DNA from: Sphingomonas sp. LM7
GTDB lineage: Bacteria > Pseudomonadota > Alphaproteobacteria > Sphingomonadales > Sphingomonadaceae
Assembly (NCBI RefSeq): GCF_002002925.1
Contig: NZ_CP019511.1
Coordinates: forward strand, 496,001-560,000
DNA: 64,000 nt
Direction of reading: 5' to 3'
Part shown: piece by piece, positions 33,531 through 44,947 of the stretch
Position numbering within the stretch: position 1 is the stretch's first letter
How the letters are laid out: the number at the start of each line of letters is the position of its first letter
Position numbers and translations under genes: made by a program
The notes under the pieces: generated by a model
What the model saw: the letters and a program-made list of their open reading frames with translations, nothing else
What the model was told of the DNA's origin: nothing
Database searches by the model: none

Positions 33531-33694
33531 CCCAGGCCATCCTTTCCCGATTGGGCGAGGCCGAGGGCGCATTCCCTTGGGAGGCGATGCTCGTTCTGTT
33601 CCTACTCCTCATCGCCTATGGCTTGATTGAGTATATATTCGGCCGCGGTCTGCGCAGGCTGTGGAGTTCGCTGACGCGGCCCGACGACAATTGA
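33527..33694 (+). CDS. 55-residue single-span membrane protein coupled to the aldehyde dehydrogenase
   Basis: ATG 33527 overlaps the TGA of the dehydrogenase (ATGA). The product starts MTQAILSRLGEAEGAFPWEA, has one hydrophobic span (MLVLFLLLIAYGLIEYIF, residues 21-38) and a basic tail (GRGLRRLWSSLTRPDDN), so N-out/C-in is likely. No family is recognised. The overlap and the terminator right after it argue that it is a real gene co-translated with the dehydrogenase. Confidence 0.6.
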   Translation: MTQAILSRLGEAEGAFPWEAMLVLFLLLIAYGLIEYIFGRGLRRLWSSLTRPDDN

Positions 33695-33722
33695 AAAAAA
33701 AGGCCGCCCCGAGGGACGGCCG
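33694..33722. terminator. Intrinsic terminator after the aldehyde dehydrogenase operon
   Basis: GGCCG-CCCC (33702-33710) pairs with GGGACGGCC (33713-33721). A run of seven A precedes it and GTTTGAAAGTTTT follows it. It serves the plus-strand operon; on the minus strand the T-run makes it an even stronger stop. Confidence 0.65.
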
Positions 33723-33811
33723 TTTGAAAGTTTTAGGAGAGGATGCCTGAAAGGCCCGATCGTTCTGCGCCGCAGCGGGTTATGTTGCAAGTGCGAAGTG
33801 ATGCCGATACC

Positions 33812-33841
33812 ATTGCAGAATATGCAATCGTACAACGTTGT
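33812..33841. promoter_or_regulatory. Two palindromes, candidate MarR operators
   Basis: ATTGCA-GAATA-TGCAAT (33812-33828) and ACAACGTTGT (33832-33841) are perfect inverted repeats, lying 40-70 nt before the ATG of the MarR gene. Outer TTGCAAGTG (from 33785) and CACTTGCAG (33842-33850) arms add symmetry. The size and place fit autoregulation by a MarR dimer. Confidence 0.5.
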
Positions 33842-33880
33842 CACTTGCAGCGAGCGGAAGTTGACCGCACGGTGACCGGC

Positions 33881-34336
33881 ATGGCCAAGACGCTAAAGCT
33901 CGACGAATTCCTGCCCTATCGACTCTCGATCGCCTCCAATATCGTGTCGGACGCAGTCGCGAGCGCGTATCGCACATTGTTCGGGCTGCGGATTCCGGAG
34001 TGGCGGCTCGTCGCAGTGCTCGCCGAGGGCGGAGCGATGAGCCAGCAGGCGCTGTGCGGGCGGACGCGGATGGACAAGGTCACCGTCAGCCGCGCCGCGA
34101 TCGCGCTAGCCGATCGCGGTCTGATCCAGCGCGGCGCCAACCCCGAGGACCAGCGTTCGCATCTTCTGACTCTGTCGGAGCAGGGCTGGGCGCTCTACGA
34201 ACAGGTCGCGCCCAAGGCGCTGGAATTCGAGCGGCGGATCTTCGAGACGCTGAGCGAATCGGAACGCGAACAACTGCGCGCGATGCTGGAGCGGATCGAG
34301 GCTGCGGCGCGCGTGTTGGACGGCGGGGTTGATTAG
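33881..34336 (+). CDS. MarR family transcriptional regulator
   Basis: A 151-residue winged-helix repressor. The recognition helix region is MSQQALCGRTRMDKVTVSRA, followed by LADRGLIQRGANPEDQRSHL (wing, with the conserved D-x-R) and a C-terminal dimer helix FETLSESEREQLRAMLERIE. ATG 33881 is chosen; the longer frame upstream covers the palindromic promoter. The ligand is unknown. It may control itself and one of its neighbours (the aldehyde dehydrogenase operon or malate synthase). Confidence 0.88.
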   Translation: MAKTLKLDEFLPYRLSIASNIVSDAVASAYRTLFGLRIPEWRLVAVLAEGGAMSQQALCGRTRMDKVTVSRAAIALADRGLIQRGANPEDQRSHLLTLSEQGWALYEQVAPKALEFERRIFETLSESEREQLRAMLERIEAAARVLDGGVD

Positions 34337-34406
34337 CGGCGCGACGCCGGATACTCCGCTTATGCCCTCCCCAGGCACGTAAACGATACCGCCAGGAGGA
34401 GTTTTC

Positions 34407-36485
34407 ATGTCCGCTACTGTCGATCGCGCCGGGCTGAAGGTCGCCGAAGTGCTCGTGCGCTTCGTCGAGATGCGCGTGCTGCCGGGGCTGTCGATCGAGG
34501 CGGATGCGTTCTGGGCGGGCGCGGCGGAGCTCTTCGCGCGCTTCACGCCCGAAAACCGCGCGCTGCTGGCGAAGCGCGACGACCTCCAGGCCGAGATCGA
34601 CCGCTGGTCGGGCGAAAATCCGGCCCGCGCCGCCGATCCCGCGGCGCAGGAGGCATTCCTGCGCGATATCGGCTATCTGGTTCCCGAACCCGGGCCGTTC
34701 ACGATCGGCACGGCCAATGTCGACGATGAGATTGCGCGCATGGCCGGACCGCAGCTGGTGGTTCCTGCGCTCAACGCCCGCTTCGTGCTCAATGCCGCCA
34801 ATGCGCGCTGGGGCAGCCTCTACGATGCGCTGTATGGCACCGACGCGCTGCCGGGCGTGGCGAGGCCAGGCGGATATGATGCGGAGCGGGGTGATCAGGT
34901 TATCGCCCGCGCCAGGGCGTTCCTCGACGAAGCGGTGCCGCTGGTAATCGACTGGGCCGACGTAGTGTCGCCGGAAGAGGTCGAACTCTATCTGTGCGAA
35001 CCGGAAAAGTTGGTCGGCCGATCCGGCGACGGCTTCTTGTTTTGCAACAACGGCCTGCACATCAAGGTGGTGGTCGACCGCGGCCATCCGATCGGTCACG
35101 ATGATCCGGCGGGTATCGCCGACGTGCTGCTCGAATCGGCGCTGACCACGATCGTCGATCTCGAGGATTCGGTCGCGGCGGTCGATGCCGAGGACAAGGT
35201 CGCCGCCTACGCCAATTGGCTGGGGCTGATGCAGGGCGATCTGGAAGAGCGGTTCGACAAGGGCGGGCGGAGCGTCACGCGCCAGATGAACCCGGATCGC
35301 GGCGATCTGTCCGGACGCTCGCTGTTGTTCGTGCGCAATGTCGGGCATCTGATGACCACCCCCGCGGTGCTGCTCGCCGACGGGCGGGAGGCGCCCGAGG
35401 GCATTCTGGATGCGATCGTGACCAGCCTGATCGCGCTCTACGACCTGCGCGGGCTTGGCCGGTTCCGCAATAGCCGGGCGGGATCGGTCTATATCGTCAA
35501 GCCCAAGATGCACGGGCCCGAGGAGTGCGGCTTCACCGACCGGCTGTTCGATGCGGTGGAGGATTTGCTCGGGCTGGCGCGGCACACGATCAAGGTCGGG
35601 GTGATGGACGAGGAGCGACGGACCTCGGCCAATCTCGCGGCGTGCATCCACGCCGTGAAAGACCGTATCGCCTTCATCAACACCGGCTTCCTCGATCGCA
35701 CGGGCGACGAGATCCACACCAGCATGCGCGCCGGGCCGATCATGCCGAAAAGCGAGATCAAGGGCTCGGCCTGGATCAAGGCTTATGAGGACCGCAATGT
35801 CCGCATCGGGCTTGCCTGCGGGCTCTCGGGCAAGGCCCAGATCGGCAAGGGGATGTGGGCCGCGCCCGACCGGATGGCGGACATGCTCGCGCAAAAGGGT
35901 GCGCATCCGGAATCGGGCGCGAACACCGCCTGGGTGCCGTCGCCGACCGCGGCGACGCTGCACGCATTGCACTATCACCAGACCGACGTGTTCGCCCGAC
36001 AGCGCACGATCGCGTCCGAGCCGGTGCCAGGGCTCGCGCCGCTGCTGACGATACCTGTGGCGCAGGGGCGCAAGTGGTCGCCCGACGAAGTCGCACGCGA
36101 GCTAGACAATAATGCCCAGGGCATCCTCGGCTATGTCGTGCGCTGGATCGATCAGGGCGTCGGCTGCTCGAAAGTGCCCGACATCCACGATATCGGGCTG
36201 ATGGAGGACCGCGCGACGTTGCGCATCTCTTCGCAGCACATCGCCAATTGGCTGCTCCACGGCGTGGCGAGCGAAGCCGATGTCGAGGCGGCGTTGCGGC
36301 GGATGGCGGCGAAGGTCGATGCGCAGAATGCGGGCGATCCGCTGTACCGGCCGATGGCCGGTCGCGAGGGGGACAGTCTTGCGTTCCAGGCCGCCCGCGC
36401 TCTGGTGTTCGACGGAGTCGCCCAGCCCAATGGCTATACCGAGCCGCTCCTCCACAGCTTCCGCGCGCGCGCCAAGGCGGAGTGA
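34407..36485 (+). CDS. glcB: Malate synthase G
   Basis: A 692-residue monomeric malate synthase joining glyoxylate and acetyl-CoA to malate. Family blocks: [76 protein letters not shown] and [20 protein letters not shown]. The TIM-barrel magnesium site and the C-terminal plug domain are present, and the length is near the usual 720. ATG 34407 follows AGGAGGA. It belongs to the glyoxylate bypass; no isocitrate lyase gene is in the window. Confidence 0.95.
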   Translation: MSATVDRAGLKVAEVLVRFVEMRVLPGLSIEADAFWAGAAELFARFTPENRALLAKRDDLQAEIDRWSGENPARAADPAAQEAFLRDIGYLVPEPGPFTIGTANVDDEIARMAGPQLVVPALNARFVLNAANARWGSLYDALYGTDALPGVARPGGYDAERGDQVIARARAFLDEAVPLVIDWADVVSPEEVELYLCEPEKLVGRSGDGFLFCNNGLHIKVVVDRGHPIGHDDPAGIADVLLESALTTIVDLEDSVAAVDAEDKVAAYANWLGLMQGDLEERFDKGGRSVTRQMNPDRGDLSGRSLLFVRNVGHLMTTPAVLLADGREAPEGILDAIVTSLIALYDLRGLGRFRNSRAGSVYIVKPKMHGPEECGFTDRLFDAVEDLLGLARHTIKVGVMDEERRTSANLAACIHAVKDRIAFINTGFLDRTGDEIHTSMRAGPIMPKSEIKGSAWIKAYEDRNVRIGLACGLSGKAQIGKGMWAAPDRMADMLAQKGAHPESGANTAWVPSPTAATLHALHYHQTDVFARQRTIASEPVPGLAPLLTIPVAQGRKWSPDEVARELDNNAQGILGYVVRWIDQGVGCSKVPDIHDIGLMEDRATLRISSQHIANWLLHGVASEADVEAALRRMAAKVDAQNAGDPLYRPMAGREGDSLAFQAARALVFDGVAQPNGYTEPLLHSFRARAKAE

Positions 36486-36539
36486 TTGCATTTGCAATTG
36501 CGCCGGTTACGGTCGGTTTCGCACAGGATGGGGGACGCG

Positions 36540-36920
36540 ATGCTTTCGGGGAAACTACGCGCCGCGCTGGTTTGCGGCGCGCTCATGCTGCCGGTGGCTG
36601 CGATGGCGCAGGACGGCACGCCGGCACGCGGCGTCTTCAAGACTGGCGAGCAAGTCTATGCCGATTGCGTCTCGACCGATGCCGAGAGCGTGGCGCGGTG
36701 CGACTGGTTCCTGATGGGCGCGCATGACATGGCGAGCTATTATCAGGACACCGATCAGATCGAAGTCGATTTCTGCATTCCCCGGGGCACGACCGCGGAG
36801 ACGATCCGCAAGGTGGCGGTCGATCGCTGGCGGGCCCAGCCGCAGTCGCGCAAATATTCGGCGGTCAGCGGCCTGCTCAACGCGTTGAGCGAAAAATATC
36901 CCGGGCCCTGCAAGAAGTGA
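36540..36920 (+). CDS. Rap1a/Tai-like secreted protein
   Basis: A 126-residue protein with a signal peptide (ALVCGALMLPVAAMAQ) and the Rap1a/Tai pattern: FKTGEQVYADCVSTDAES then RCDWFLMGAHDMASYY, DFCIPRGTTAETIRKVAVDR, with four conserved cysteines that should form two disulfides. Rap1a proteins neutralise a type VI amidase effector in Serratia, but most alphaproteobacterial members are orphans. ATG 36540 is preferred (GGGGGA 5 nt upstream) over ATG 36528. No type VI gene is nearby. Confidence 0.75.
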   Translation: MLSGKLRAALVCGALMLPVAAMAQDGTPARGVFKTGEQVYADCVSTDAESVARCDWFLMGAHDMASYYQDTDQIEVDFCIPRGTTAETIRKVAVDRWRAQPQSRKYSAVSGLLNALSEKYPGPCKK

Positions 36921-36947
36921 ATTGGTGGCTACGCGCTGAATTTGCTG

Positions 36948-39194
36948 ATGAATCGCAGGGGCCGGGACCCAAAGCCGAAGTCGGTCGTTACGCTAGCGAG
37001 TGGGCCCGGGTTGCGGCTCCCGAGGAGGCGCGTGCGTAAAGGGGTGAAAGCGGTGTGGATTGCCGCACTGGCGGGGACTGCGTTCCTGCCGGGGATTGCG
37101 TGTGCGCAGGTTTCCGATCCAGGGCCGGGGCAGGGCGCGCCAATGTCCTTGCCCAATCCCGAACCGGTCCAGACGACGCCACAGGACAGCGCCGCGCAGG
37201 ACGAGGCGATCGTTCCCGATGCCGAATTCGAAGCGGCGTTGCCCAAGCTAAGCGACGATATGAATGCGCCGCTGGAGCCCATGAAGGGTTTCGACAAGCC
37301 GCAGGTTACCCAGCCGGCGACGCCGGGCGCCGTAACCAGCCAGATCGAGAGCTTCCCGCCGCCGGCGGCCGAGGCGCCCGAATTCGCGCGGCCGCTGACG
37401 CCGCTCGCCGAATTCAAGGTCGAGCCGGTCAAGATCGAAGGTGTCGACGACGAGAAGGTGGCGACGATCCGCTACACGACAGTGGTCGAGGGGCTCGACG
37501 CCGTCGGGCTCGAGGACCGGTTCCGCGATCTCTCCGCGCTGGAGGATGGCGACGGCAAGGCGGCGAACGCGACGATGGTTTCGGCGCGGGCGCGCGAGGA
37601 CGAGCGGCTTGCGGTGCGGCTGATGCAGTCGCTTGGCTATTATGACGGCACCGCGATCTCGATGATCGACCAGAACCCCAGGAATTCGGGCAATGTCCGC
37701 GCGACGATCACGGCGACGCCGGGCAAGCTCTATCGGTTGGGCCAGGTCAATGTCGTTGCCGGACCCACGGTTCCGGCGGGGCTGGTCGACCGCGAGCTCA
37801 ACCTCAATCCGGGCGATCCGATCCAGGCCGAGCGCGTCCAGGGCGCCGAAGCCAATGTCAGCCTGAGGCTGCCGCAGCAGGGCTATCCCTTCGTCAAGCT
37901 GGGCGAGCGCGACATCCTGCTCGACGAGGAAACCCAGCTCGGCGATTACACCCTGCCGGTCGAGCTCGGGCCGCGCGCGGTATTCGGCGAGATCGTCAGC
38001 CAGGGCGAGCGCCCGGTGTTCGATGTCGAGCACATCAACATCCTGCGGCGCTACAAACAGGGGGCGATCTACGATTCCCGCCAGGTCGACGATCTGCGCG
38101 AGGCGCTAGTTGCGACGAGCCTGTTCTCGACCGTCGCGGTCGAGCCGGTGAAGACCGGTCAGCCGGGGCCCGACGGCACCGAAGTGGTGAACCTGCTCGT
38201 CCGCCAGAATGCCGGGCGGCCGCGCACGCTGGCCGGCGAGATCGGCTACAGCACCGGGCAGGGCTTCCGCGCGGAGGGCAGCTGGACGCACCGCAATTTC
38301 TTCCCGCATGAAGGCGCGCTGATCGGCAGCGCGGTGCTCGGCACGCAGGAACAAGGCATCTCCGGCACGTTCCGCCGATCGAACGCGGGCCAGCGCGACC
38401 GCACGTTCCAGATGCAGGCGGGGATCAATCATTCGGATTATGCCGCGTATGAATCCTACACCGGCACGCTGGCGGTACGATGGTCACGCGATTCGACGCC
38501 GATCTGGCAGAAGCGCTGGACCTATTTCTACGGCGCGGAACTCGTCGGATCGAACGAGGACCAGTATAATTACAACAAGGGCGCGCGCGATCGCGGTACC
38601 TGGCTGATCGCGGCGCTGCCCGGCTTTGTCGGCTATGACGTTTCGGACAATCTGCTCAATCCGACGCGCGGCTTCCGCCTGAAGGCCAATGTCAGTCCTG
38701 AGACATCGGTGCGCGGCTCGATCCGGCCCTATGCGCGGCTGATGGTCGAAGGCACGGCCTATTACCCGGTGTCTTCCAGCATCGTGATTGCAGGCCGGGC
38801 GCGGGTCGGCTCGATCCCCGGCATCGCTCGCAACGATCTGCCGCCCTCGCGGCGTTATTATGCCGGCGGCGGCGGATCGGTGCGCGGCTTCGGCTATCAG
38901 GAGCTGGGCCCGCGCTCGCCCGACGGCAAGCCTGTGGGCGGGCGCAGCCTCAACGAATTCGCGCTCGAGGCCCGCTATCGCTTCGGCAATTTCGGGATCG
39001 TGCCGTTCGTCGATGCCGGACAGGTCTATGAGGGGCTCTACCCGACCGGCCAGAACATGCGCTTCGGCGCGGGGATCGGCGGGCGGCTCTACACCAATTT
39101 CGGGCCGCTGCGCGTCGACGTGGCGACGCCGATCGGGCGCAAGCCTGGCGAATCCAAGATCGCCCTCTACATTTCGATCGGACAGGCATTCTGA
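36948..39194 (+). CDS. tamA: Autotransporter assembly factor TamA (Omp85 family)
   Basis: A protein of about 748 residues with a signal peptide (VWIAALAGTAFLPGIACAQ), a Pro/Gln-rich linker, POTRA domains (for example LYRLGQVNVVAGPTVPAGLV and AVFGEIVSQGERPVFDVEHI) and a 16-strand Omp85 barrel with YYAGGGGSVRGFGYQELGPR, the family VRGF motif, ending ALYISIGQAF. It inserts outer membrane proteins together with TamB. Start is uncertain: ATG 36948 lacks a ribosome site; GTG 37032 follows GAGGAGG at 3 nt and gives a cleaner signal peptide. It overlaps tamB by 1 nt. Confidence 0.9.
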   Translation: MNRRGRDPKPKSVVTLASGPGLRLPRRRVRKGVKAVWIAALAGTAFLPGIACAQVSDPGPGQGAPMSLPNPEPVQTTPQDSAAQDEAIVPDAEFEAALPKLSDDMNAPLEPMKGFDKPQVTQPATPGAVTSQIESFPPPAAEAPEFARPLTPLAEFKVEPVKIEGVDDEKVATIRYTTVVEGLDAVGLEDRFRDLSALEDGDGKAANATMVSARAREDERLAVRLMQSLGYYDGTAISMIDQNPRNSGNVRATITATPGKLYRLGQVNVVAGPTVPAGLVDRELNLNPGDPIQAERVQGAEANVSLRLPQQGYPFVKLGERDILLDEETQLGDYTLPVELGPRAVFGEIVSQGERPVFDVEHINILRRYKQGAIYDSRQVDDLREALVATSLFSTVAVEPVKTGQPGPDGTEVVNLLVRQNAGRPRTLAGEIGYSTGQGFRAEGSWTHRNFFPHEGALIGSAVLGTQEQGISGTFRRSNAGQRDRTFQMQAGINHSDYAAYESYTGTLAVRWSRDSTPIWQKRWTYFYGAELVGSNEDQYNYNKGARDRGTWLIAALPGFVGYDVSDNLLNPTRGFRLKANVSPETSVRGSIRPYARLMVEGTAYYPVSSSIVIAGRARVGSIPGIARNDLPPSRRYYAGGGGSVRGFGYQELGPRSPDGKPVGGRSLNEFALEARYRFGNFGIVPFVDAGQVYEGLYPTGQNMRFGAGIGGRLYTNFGPLRVDVATPIGRKPGESKIALYISIGQAF

Positions 39195-42100
39195 TGGCGT
39201 CCGACCTTCCCGAGACCGAAATCACCAACGATGCCGAAGCGCCGGTGACGCATGTCGTCGAACGGGCACCGCTCTGGCAGCGCATCGTCAAATGGGGCGC
39301 AGTCGGCGTCGGTGTGATCGCGCTGCTGCTCGGCGCGCTCGTCATCGGGATCAATACCCAGCCGGGCCGCAACTTCGTTGCCCAGCAGCTGAGCAAGCTC
39401 ACGCTGGCGTCCGGGCTCAATTTCCGCATCGGCCGGATCGAGGGATCGCTGTTCGGCGCGCTGGTGCTGCGCGATGTCGAGGTGCGCGATACCCAGGGCG
39501 TGTTCGCCACGTCGAAGGAGATCGCGCTCGACTGGCGGCCGCTCGCCTATGTCCGCAACCATGTCGACGTCCGCAGCCTGACCAGTCCCGAAGTGAAGCT
39601 GCTGCGACTGCCCGCGCTCAAGCCATCGACCGATCCGAGCGGGCCGCTGCTGCCCGATCTCGACATCGACATCGCCCGGCTTGATGTGGCGCGCATCGAC
39701 CTGGCGCCGGCGGTGGCCGGTCAGCGGCATATCGGGCGCCTCAAGGGCAGCGCACGTATCGCCGGCGGGCGGGCCGAACTCGCGCTGGACGGCGGGACCG
39801 TCGCCGCGCCGGGTGTGGCCGGCGGCGATGCGCTGGTGCTCAAGCTCGACGCGGTGCCCGAGCAGAACAAGCTCGATATCGACATGCGGCTGAACGGCCC
39901 GGTCGGCGGCTTCGTCACCGGGCTCGCTGGCCTCGACCGGCCGATCGCAGTGACGGTCGGCGGGCGCGGCAACTGGCAGAACTGGCGCGGACAGGCGGCG
40001 GGCACGCTGGGCGGACGCAAGCTCGCCGATCTCGCCGTGAGTGCGCAGAACGGCCGCTTCCAGGTTCGCGGCCCGACGTGGCCCGGCGTATATATGGAAG
40101 GGCCCGTCGAACGGCTGGCCTCGCCGCAACTCGATGTCGAGGCGGACGCGGTGTGGAAGGACCGTACTGCGAACGGCGTGCTCAAGCTGCGCTCAAGTGC
40201 GATGTCGCTCGAAGCCAAGGGCCTTGTCGATCTAGGCCGCAACCGTTTCAGCAATCTCAACATCGATGCGATGCTGCTCACCCCCGGGGCGATCGCGCCC
40301 AATCTCAACGGCCGCTCGGTACGCGCCGCGCTGGCGCTCGACGGGCCGTTCAATGCGCCGGTGGTCGACTACAAGATCCAGGCCGCGGCGCTGGGCTTTG
40401 GCGAGATGGTCGTCGAGAAGCTCTATGCCGAGGGCCGGGCTCGCGTCGATGCCGACCGTATCCTCATTCCGGTGCGCGCGCGCGCGGCGCGGGTCAGCGG
40501 GCTCAATGCTGCGGCCGGCGGGCTGGTGACCAATTTGTCGGTCGCCGGCGACCTTGCCATCTCGGGCGCGCAGATCCTCTCCGATAATTTGCGCCTGCGC
40601 TCGGACCGTGTCGATGCAACGGCGATCATCGCCGCCGACATGAGCACCGGCCGCTATACCGGCGCGATCAAGGGCCGGATAAACGACTATGCGATCAACG
40701 GCGTCGGCGTGGTCAATCTCAAGACCGATGCGCAGCTCTATGCAGCGCCCGGCGGCGGCTGGGGTATTCGCGGGCAAGTCGCGGCCGAGACGCACCGCCT
40801 TACCAATGCGAGCGTGCGCGATTTCCTGGGCGGCAATGCAGTCGCGTCGGCGCGGGTCAATCTGGATCCCAAGGGCATCATCGCGGTCAGCGACATCCGG
40901 ATGCGCGCGCCGCAATTCCGCATCCTGCGCGGCTCGGGGCGCTATGATCCCGCCGGGCCGATCCTGATCAACGCCGATGCGGTGTCGACCGTATACGGCC
41001 CGCTCAGCGCACGGGTGACCGGGTCGCTCACCGCGCCACAAGTGCTGCTGCGCGCCGCGCGGCCGGGGCTTGGCGTCGGGCTGGTCGATCTTGAAGCGCG
41101 GGTTCGCGGACGCGGCAATGCCTATGCGATCGTGGCGACCGGCGGGACCAATTACGGGCCGTTCAGCGCGAACGTGCTGGTCCGCAACGGCCGCACGCTC
41201 GGCGTCGACATCGAAAGCGCGCGCTTTGCCGGCATGGATATCGCCGGCAGCCTCCAGCAGACTGCCGCGGGACCGTTCGCCGGGCGGTTGACCTTCGCGG
41301 GCTCGGGGGTGAACGGCAGCGCCGATCTAGCCGCGCAGGGCAAGTATCAGCGCGCCGACGTCCAGGCGCGGGCGCTCAACGCCGCGATACCGGGCCAGGC
41401 CGGGCTGACGATCGGCCGCGGGCTCGTCACCGCCAGCGTCGTGCTGACCGAGACGCCGCAGATCGTCGCCGATGCGCAGATCGCCAATTTCCGCAGCGGT
41501 CAGTTCGTGCTCAAGACCGCGCGGGCGAAGGTCGATTACCAGGGCGGTAACGGCACTGCGCAGGTGGTGGCGACGGGATCGTCGGGCGTGCCCTTCCAGA
41601 TCGCCGCCAATGCGCGCCTGTCACCGCAGCAATGGCTGGTCGCGCTGCAGGGCCAGGGGAGCGGGATCAAGTTCCACACGGTCAATCCGGCGCGGATCGA
41701 CATCGCCGGCAGCGCCTATCGCCTGCTGCCGACCCAGATCGACTTCGACCAGGGCACCGCGCGGATCGCGGGCAGCTATGGCAACGGCATCGCGCTGCAG
41801 GCGCGGCTCGACAAGCTCGACCTCGCGGTGGTCAACGGCTTCATGCCGGGGATCGGCGTGGGCGGCACGGCGAGCGGCAGCCTGGATTTCGCGCAACCCG
41901 ATCCCAATGCCTTCCCGAGCGCCGATGCGCGGCTCGAGATCGACAATTTCACGCGGTCGAGCCTCGCCACCGTATCGACCCCCGTAGATGTCAGCTTCGT
42001 CGGCAAGCTGCTGCCCGACGGCGGCGACATGCGCGCGCTGATCAAGCGCGGCACGACGACGATCGGGCGTGTCGTCGCCACGTTGCGGCCGCTGGGGCCG

Positions 42101-43432
42101 GGGGCTGGCTCGTGGACCGAGCGGCTGTCCGGCGCGCCGCTTTCCGGCGGCATTCGCTATAACGGTCCCGCTGCGGTGCCTTTCTCGCTGGCCGGCCTGT
42201 CCGACCAGCATCTGACCGGACCGATCGGAATCGCCGCCGACTTCTCGGGCCGTGTCGAGGCGCCTGATCTCACCGGCGTCGTGCGCGGCGAAGGCCTGAC
42301 CTATGGCAACGAGACCTATGGCACCCAGATCACCAACCTGAAGATCGACGGGCGCTTCTCGGACGACGAGCTGATCCTCAACGACGCGAGCGGCAAGGCG
42401 GGCGACGGCACGATCAAGGCGCAGGGCCGGATCGGCTTCTCGGCCGCCAACGGCTATCCAATGAGCCTGACCGCCGACTTCAACAATGCGCGGCTCGCGC
42501 GCAGCGATGCGCTCGGCGCCACCGCGACCGGCAAGATCACGGTCACCAAGAACCCGCAGGTTTCGAAGATCGAGGGCCGGCTCACGATCCCCGAGGCGCG
42601 CTACGAGATCATCCGCCAGGGCGCGGCCGAGATCCCCGAGCTCACCGGCATCCGCCGCAAGAGCCAGCTGGTGGCGAATGGGGATACTGCGGCCAAAGCG
42701 CCCGCACGCAATGCGTCGATCTTCGACCTCGATCTGCGGATCGTCGCCGACAACCGGATCTTCGTCTCGGGCATGGGGCTCGAATCCGAATGGAGCGCGC
42801 GGATCGTCGTGGGCGGTACCAGTGCGGCGCCCGAAGTGCGCGGCACGATGGAAATCGAGCGCGGCACCTACAGCTTCGCCAGCCGCCGCTTCGAAGTGAC
42901 CCGCGGCACGATCCGCTTCCAGGGCGGGCAGCTGTCGAACCCGACGATCGACATCGCGGCAACCACTACAGCGGAGGGGATCACGGCGATCCTGTCGGTG
43001 TCGGGCACCGCGCAGCGGCCGCAGATCGCGTTCACCTCGACGCCGACGCTTCCGCAGGAAGAAGTGCTGGCGCGGCTGTTCTTCGGGACCAACGTGACCA
43101 ATTTGTCCGCGACTGAGGCGATCCAGCTGGCCGCGGCGCTCAATTCGCTGCGCGGGACCGGCGGCGGCCTCAATCCCCTCGGCCAGCTTAAATCGGCGAC
43201 GGGTATCGACCGCCTGCGCATCCTCGGCGCCGACGATGCCAGCGGGCGGGGCACTTCGCTCGCGGCGGGCAAGTACATCACCGACGACATCTATATCGAG
43301 ATCATCACAGACGCCCGCGGCTATACCGCTACCCAGATCGAGATCGCGCTCACCCGCGCGCTGAGCCTGCTCTCGCAGACCGGTTCGTTCGGCGGATCCG
43401 GCGTGAGCCTGCGCTACTCACGCGATTATTGA
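39194..43432 (+). CDS. tamB: Translocation and assembly module protein TamB
   Basis: A 1412-residue periplasm-spanning protein with one N-terminal membrane anchor (GVGVIALLLGALVIGINTQP, about residues 37-56), long beta-rich AsmA/TamB-type repeats, and the conserved C-terminal DUF490 domain (RGTIRFQGGQLSNPTIDIAA, then QEEVLARLFFGTNVTNLSAT and a GLNPLGQLKSATGIDRLRI region, ending VSLRYSRDY). It works with TamA in outer membrane protein or lipid delivery. ATG 39194 overlaps the TGA of tamA, the normal coupled arrangement. Confidence 0.93.
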   Translation: MASDLPETEITNDAEAPVTHVVERAPLWQRIVKWGAVGVGVIALLLGALVIGINTQPGRNFVAQQLSKLTLASGLNFRIGRIEGSLFGALVLRDVEVRDTQGVFATSKEIALDWRPLAYVRNHVDVRSLTSPEVKLLRLPALKPSTDPSGPLLPDLDIDIARLDVARIDLAPAVAGQRHIGRLKGSARIAGGRAELALDGGTVAAPGVAGGDALVLKLDAVPEQNKLDIDMRLNGPVGGFVTGLAGLDRPIAVTVGGRGNWQNWRGQAAGTLGGRKLADLAVSAQNGRFQVRGPTWPGVYMEGPVERLASPQLDVEADAVWKDRTANGVLKLRSSAMSLEAKGLVDLGRNRFSNLNIDAMLLTPGAIAPNLNGRSVRAALALDGPFNAPVVDYKIQAAALGFGEMVVEKLYAEGRARVDADRILIPVRARAARVSGLNAAAGGLVTNLSVAGDLAISGAQILSDNLRLRSDRVDATAIIAADMSTGRYTGAIKGRINDYAINGVGVVNLKTDAQLYAAPGGGWGIRGQVAAETHRLTNASVRDFLGGNAVASARVNLDPKGIIAVSDIRMRAPQFRILRGSGRYDPAGPILINADAVSTVYGPLSARVTGSLTAPQVLLRAARPGLGVGLVDLEARVRGRGNAYAIVATGGTNYGPFSANVLVRNGRTLGVDIESARFAGMDIAGSLQQTAAGPFAGRLTFAGSGVNGSADLAAQGKYQRADVQARALNAAIPGQAGLTIGRGLVTASVVLTETPQIVADAQIANFRSGQFVLKTARAKVDYQGGNGTAQVVATGSSGVPFQIAANARLSPQQWLVALQGQGSGIKFHTVNPARIDIAGSAYRLLPTQIDFDQGTARIAGSYGNGIALQARLDKLDLAVVNGFMPGIGVGGTASGSLDFAQPDPNAFPSADARLEIDNFTRSSLATVSTPVDVSFVGKLLPDGGDMRALIKRGTTTIGRVVATLRPLGPGAGSWTERLSGAPLSGGIRYNGPAAVPFSLAGLSDQHLTGPIGIAADFSGRVEAPDLTGVVRGEGLTYGNETYGTQITNLKIDGRFSDDELILNDASGKAGDGTIKAQGRIGFSAANGYPMSLTADFNNARLARSDALGATATGKITVTKNPQVSKIEGRLTIPEARYEIIRQGAAEIPELTGIRRKSQLVANGDTAAKAPARNASIFDLDLRIVADNRIFVSGMGLESEWSARIVVGGTSAAPEVRGTMEIERGTYSFASRRFEVTRGTIRFQGGQLSNPTIDIAATTTAEGITAILSVSGTAQRPQIAFTSTPTLPQEEVLARLFFGTNVTNLSATEAIQLAAALNSLRGTGGGLNPLGQLKSATGIDRLRILGADDASGRGTSLAAGKYITDDIYIEIITDARGYTATQIEIALTRALSLLSQTGSFGGSGVSLRYSRDY

Positions 43433-43483
43433 TGCTGGCCCGGCTATTTACAGTGTTGTAAGCAGTCGGCCGGGGAGGGCCGG

Positions 43484-44943
<1,460 letters not shown>

Positions 44944-44947
<4 letters not shown>

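Noticed and set aside
33602..33844. An 80-codon minus-strand frame over the MarR promoter
   Set aside because: It crosses a strong terminator and the palindromes and is antisense to the 55-residue membrane protein, which has better start and overlap evidence.
34086..35978. A 630-codon minus-strand frame across malate synthase G
   Set aside because: It is antisense to glcB, without motifs or a ribosome site.
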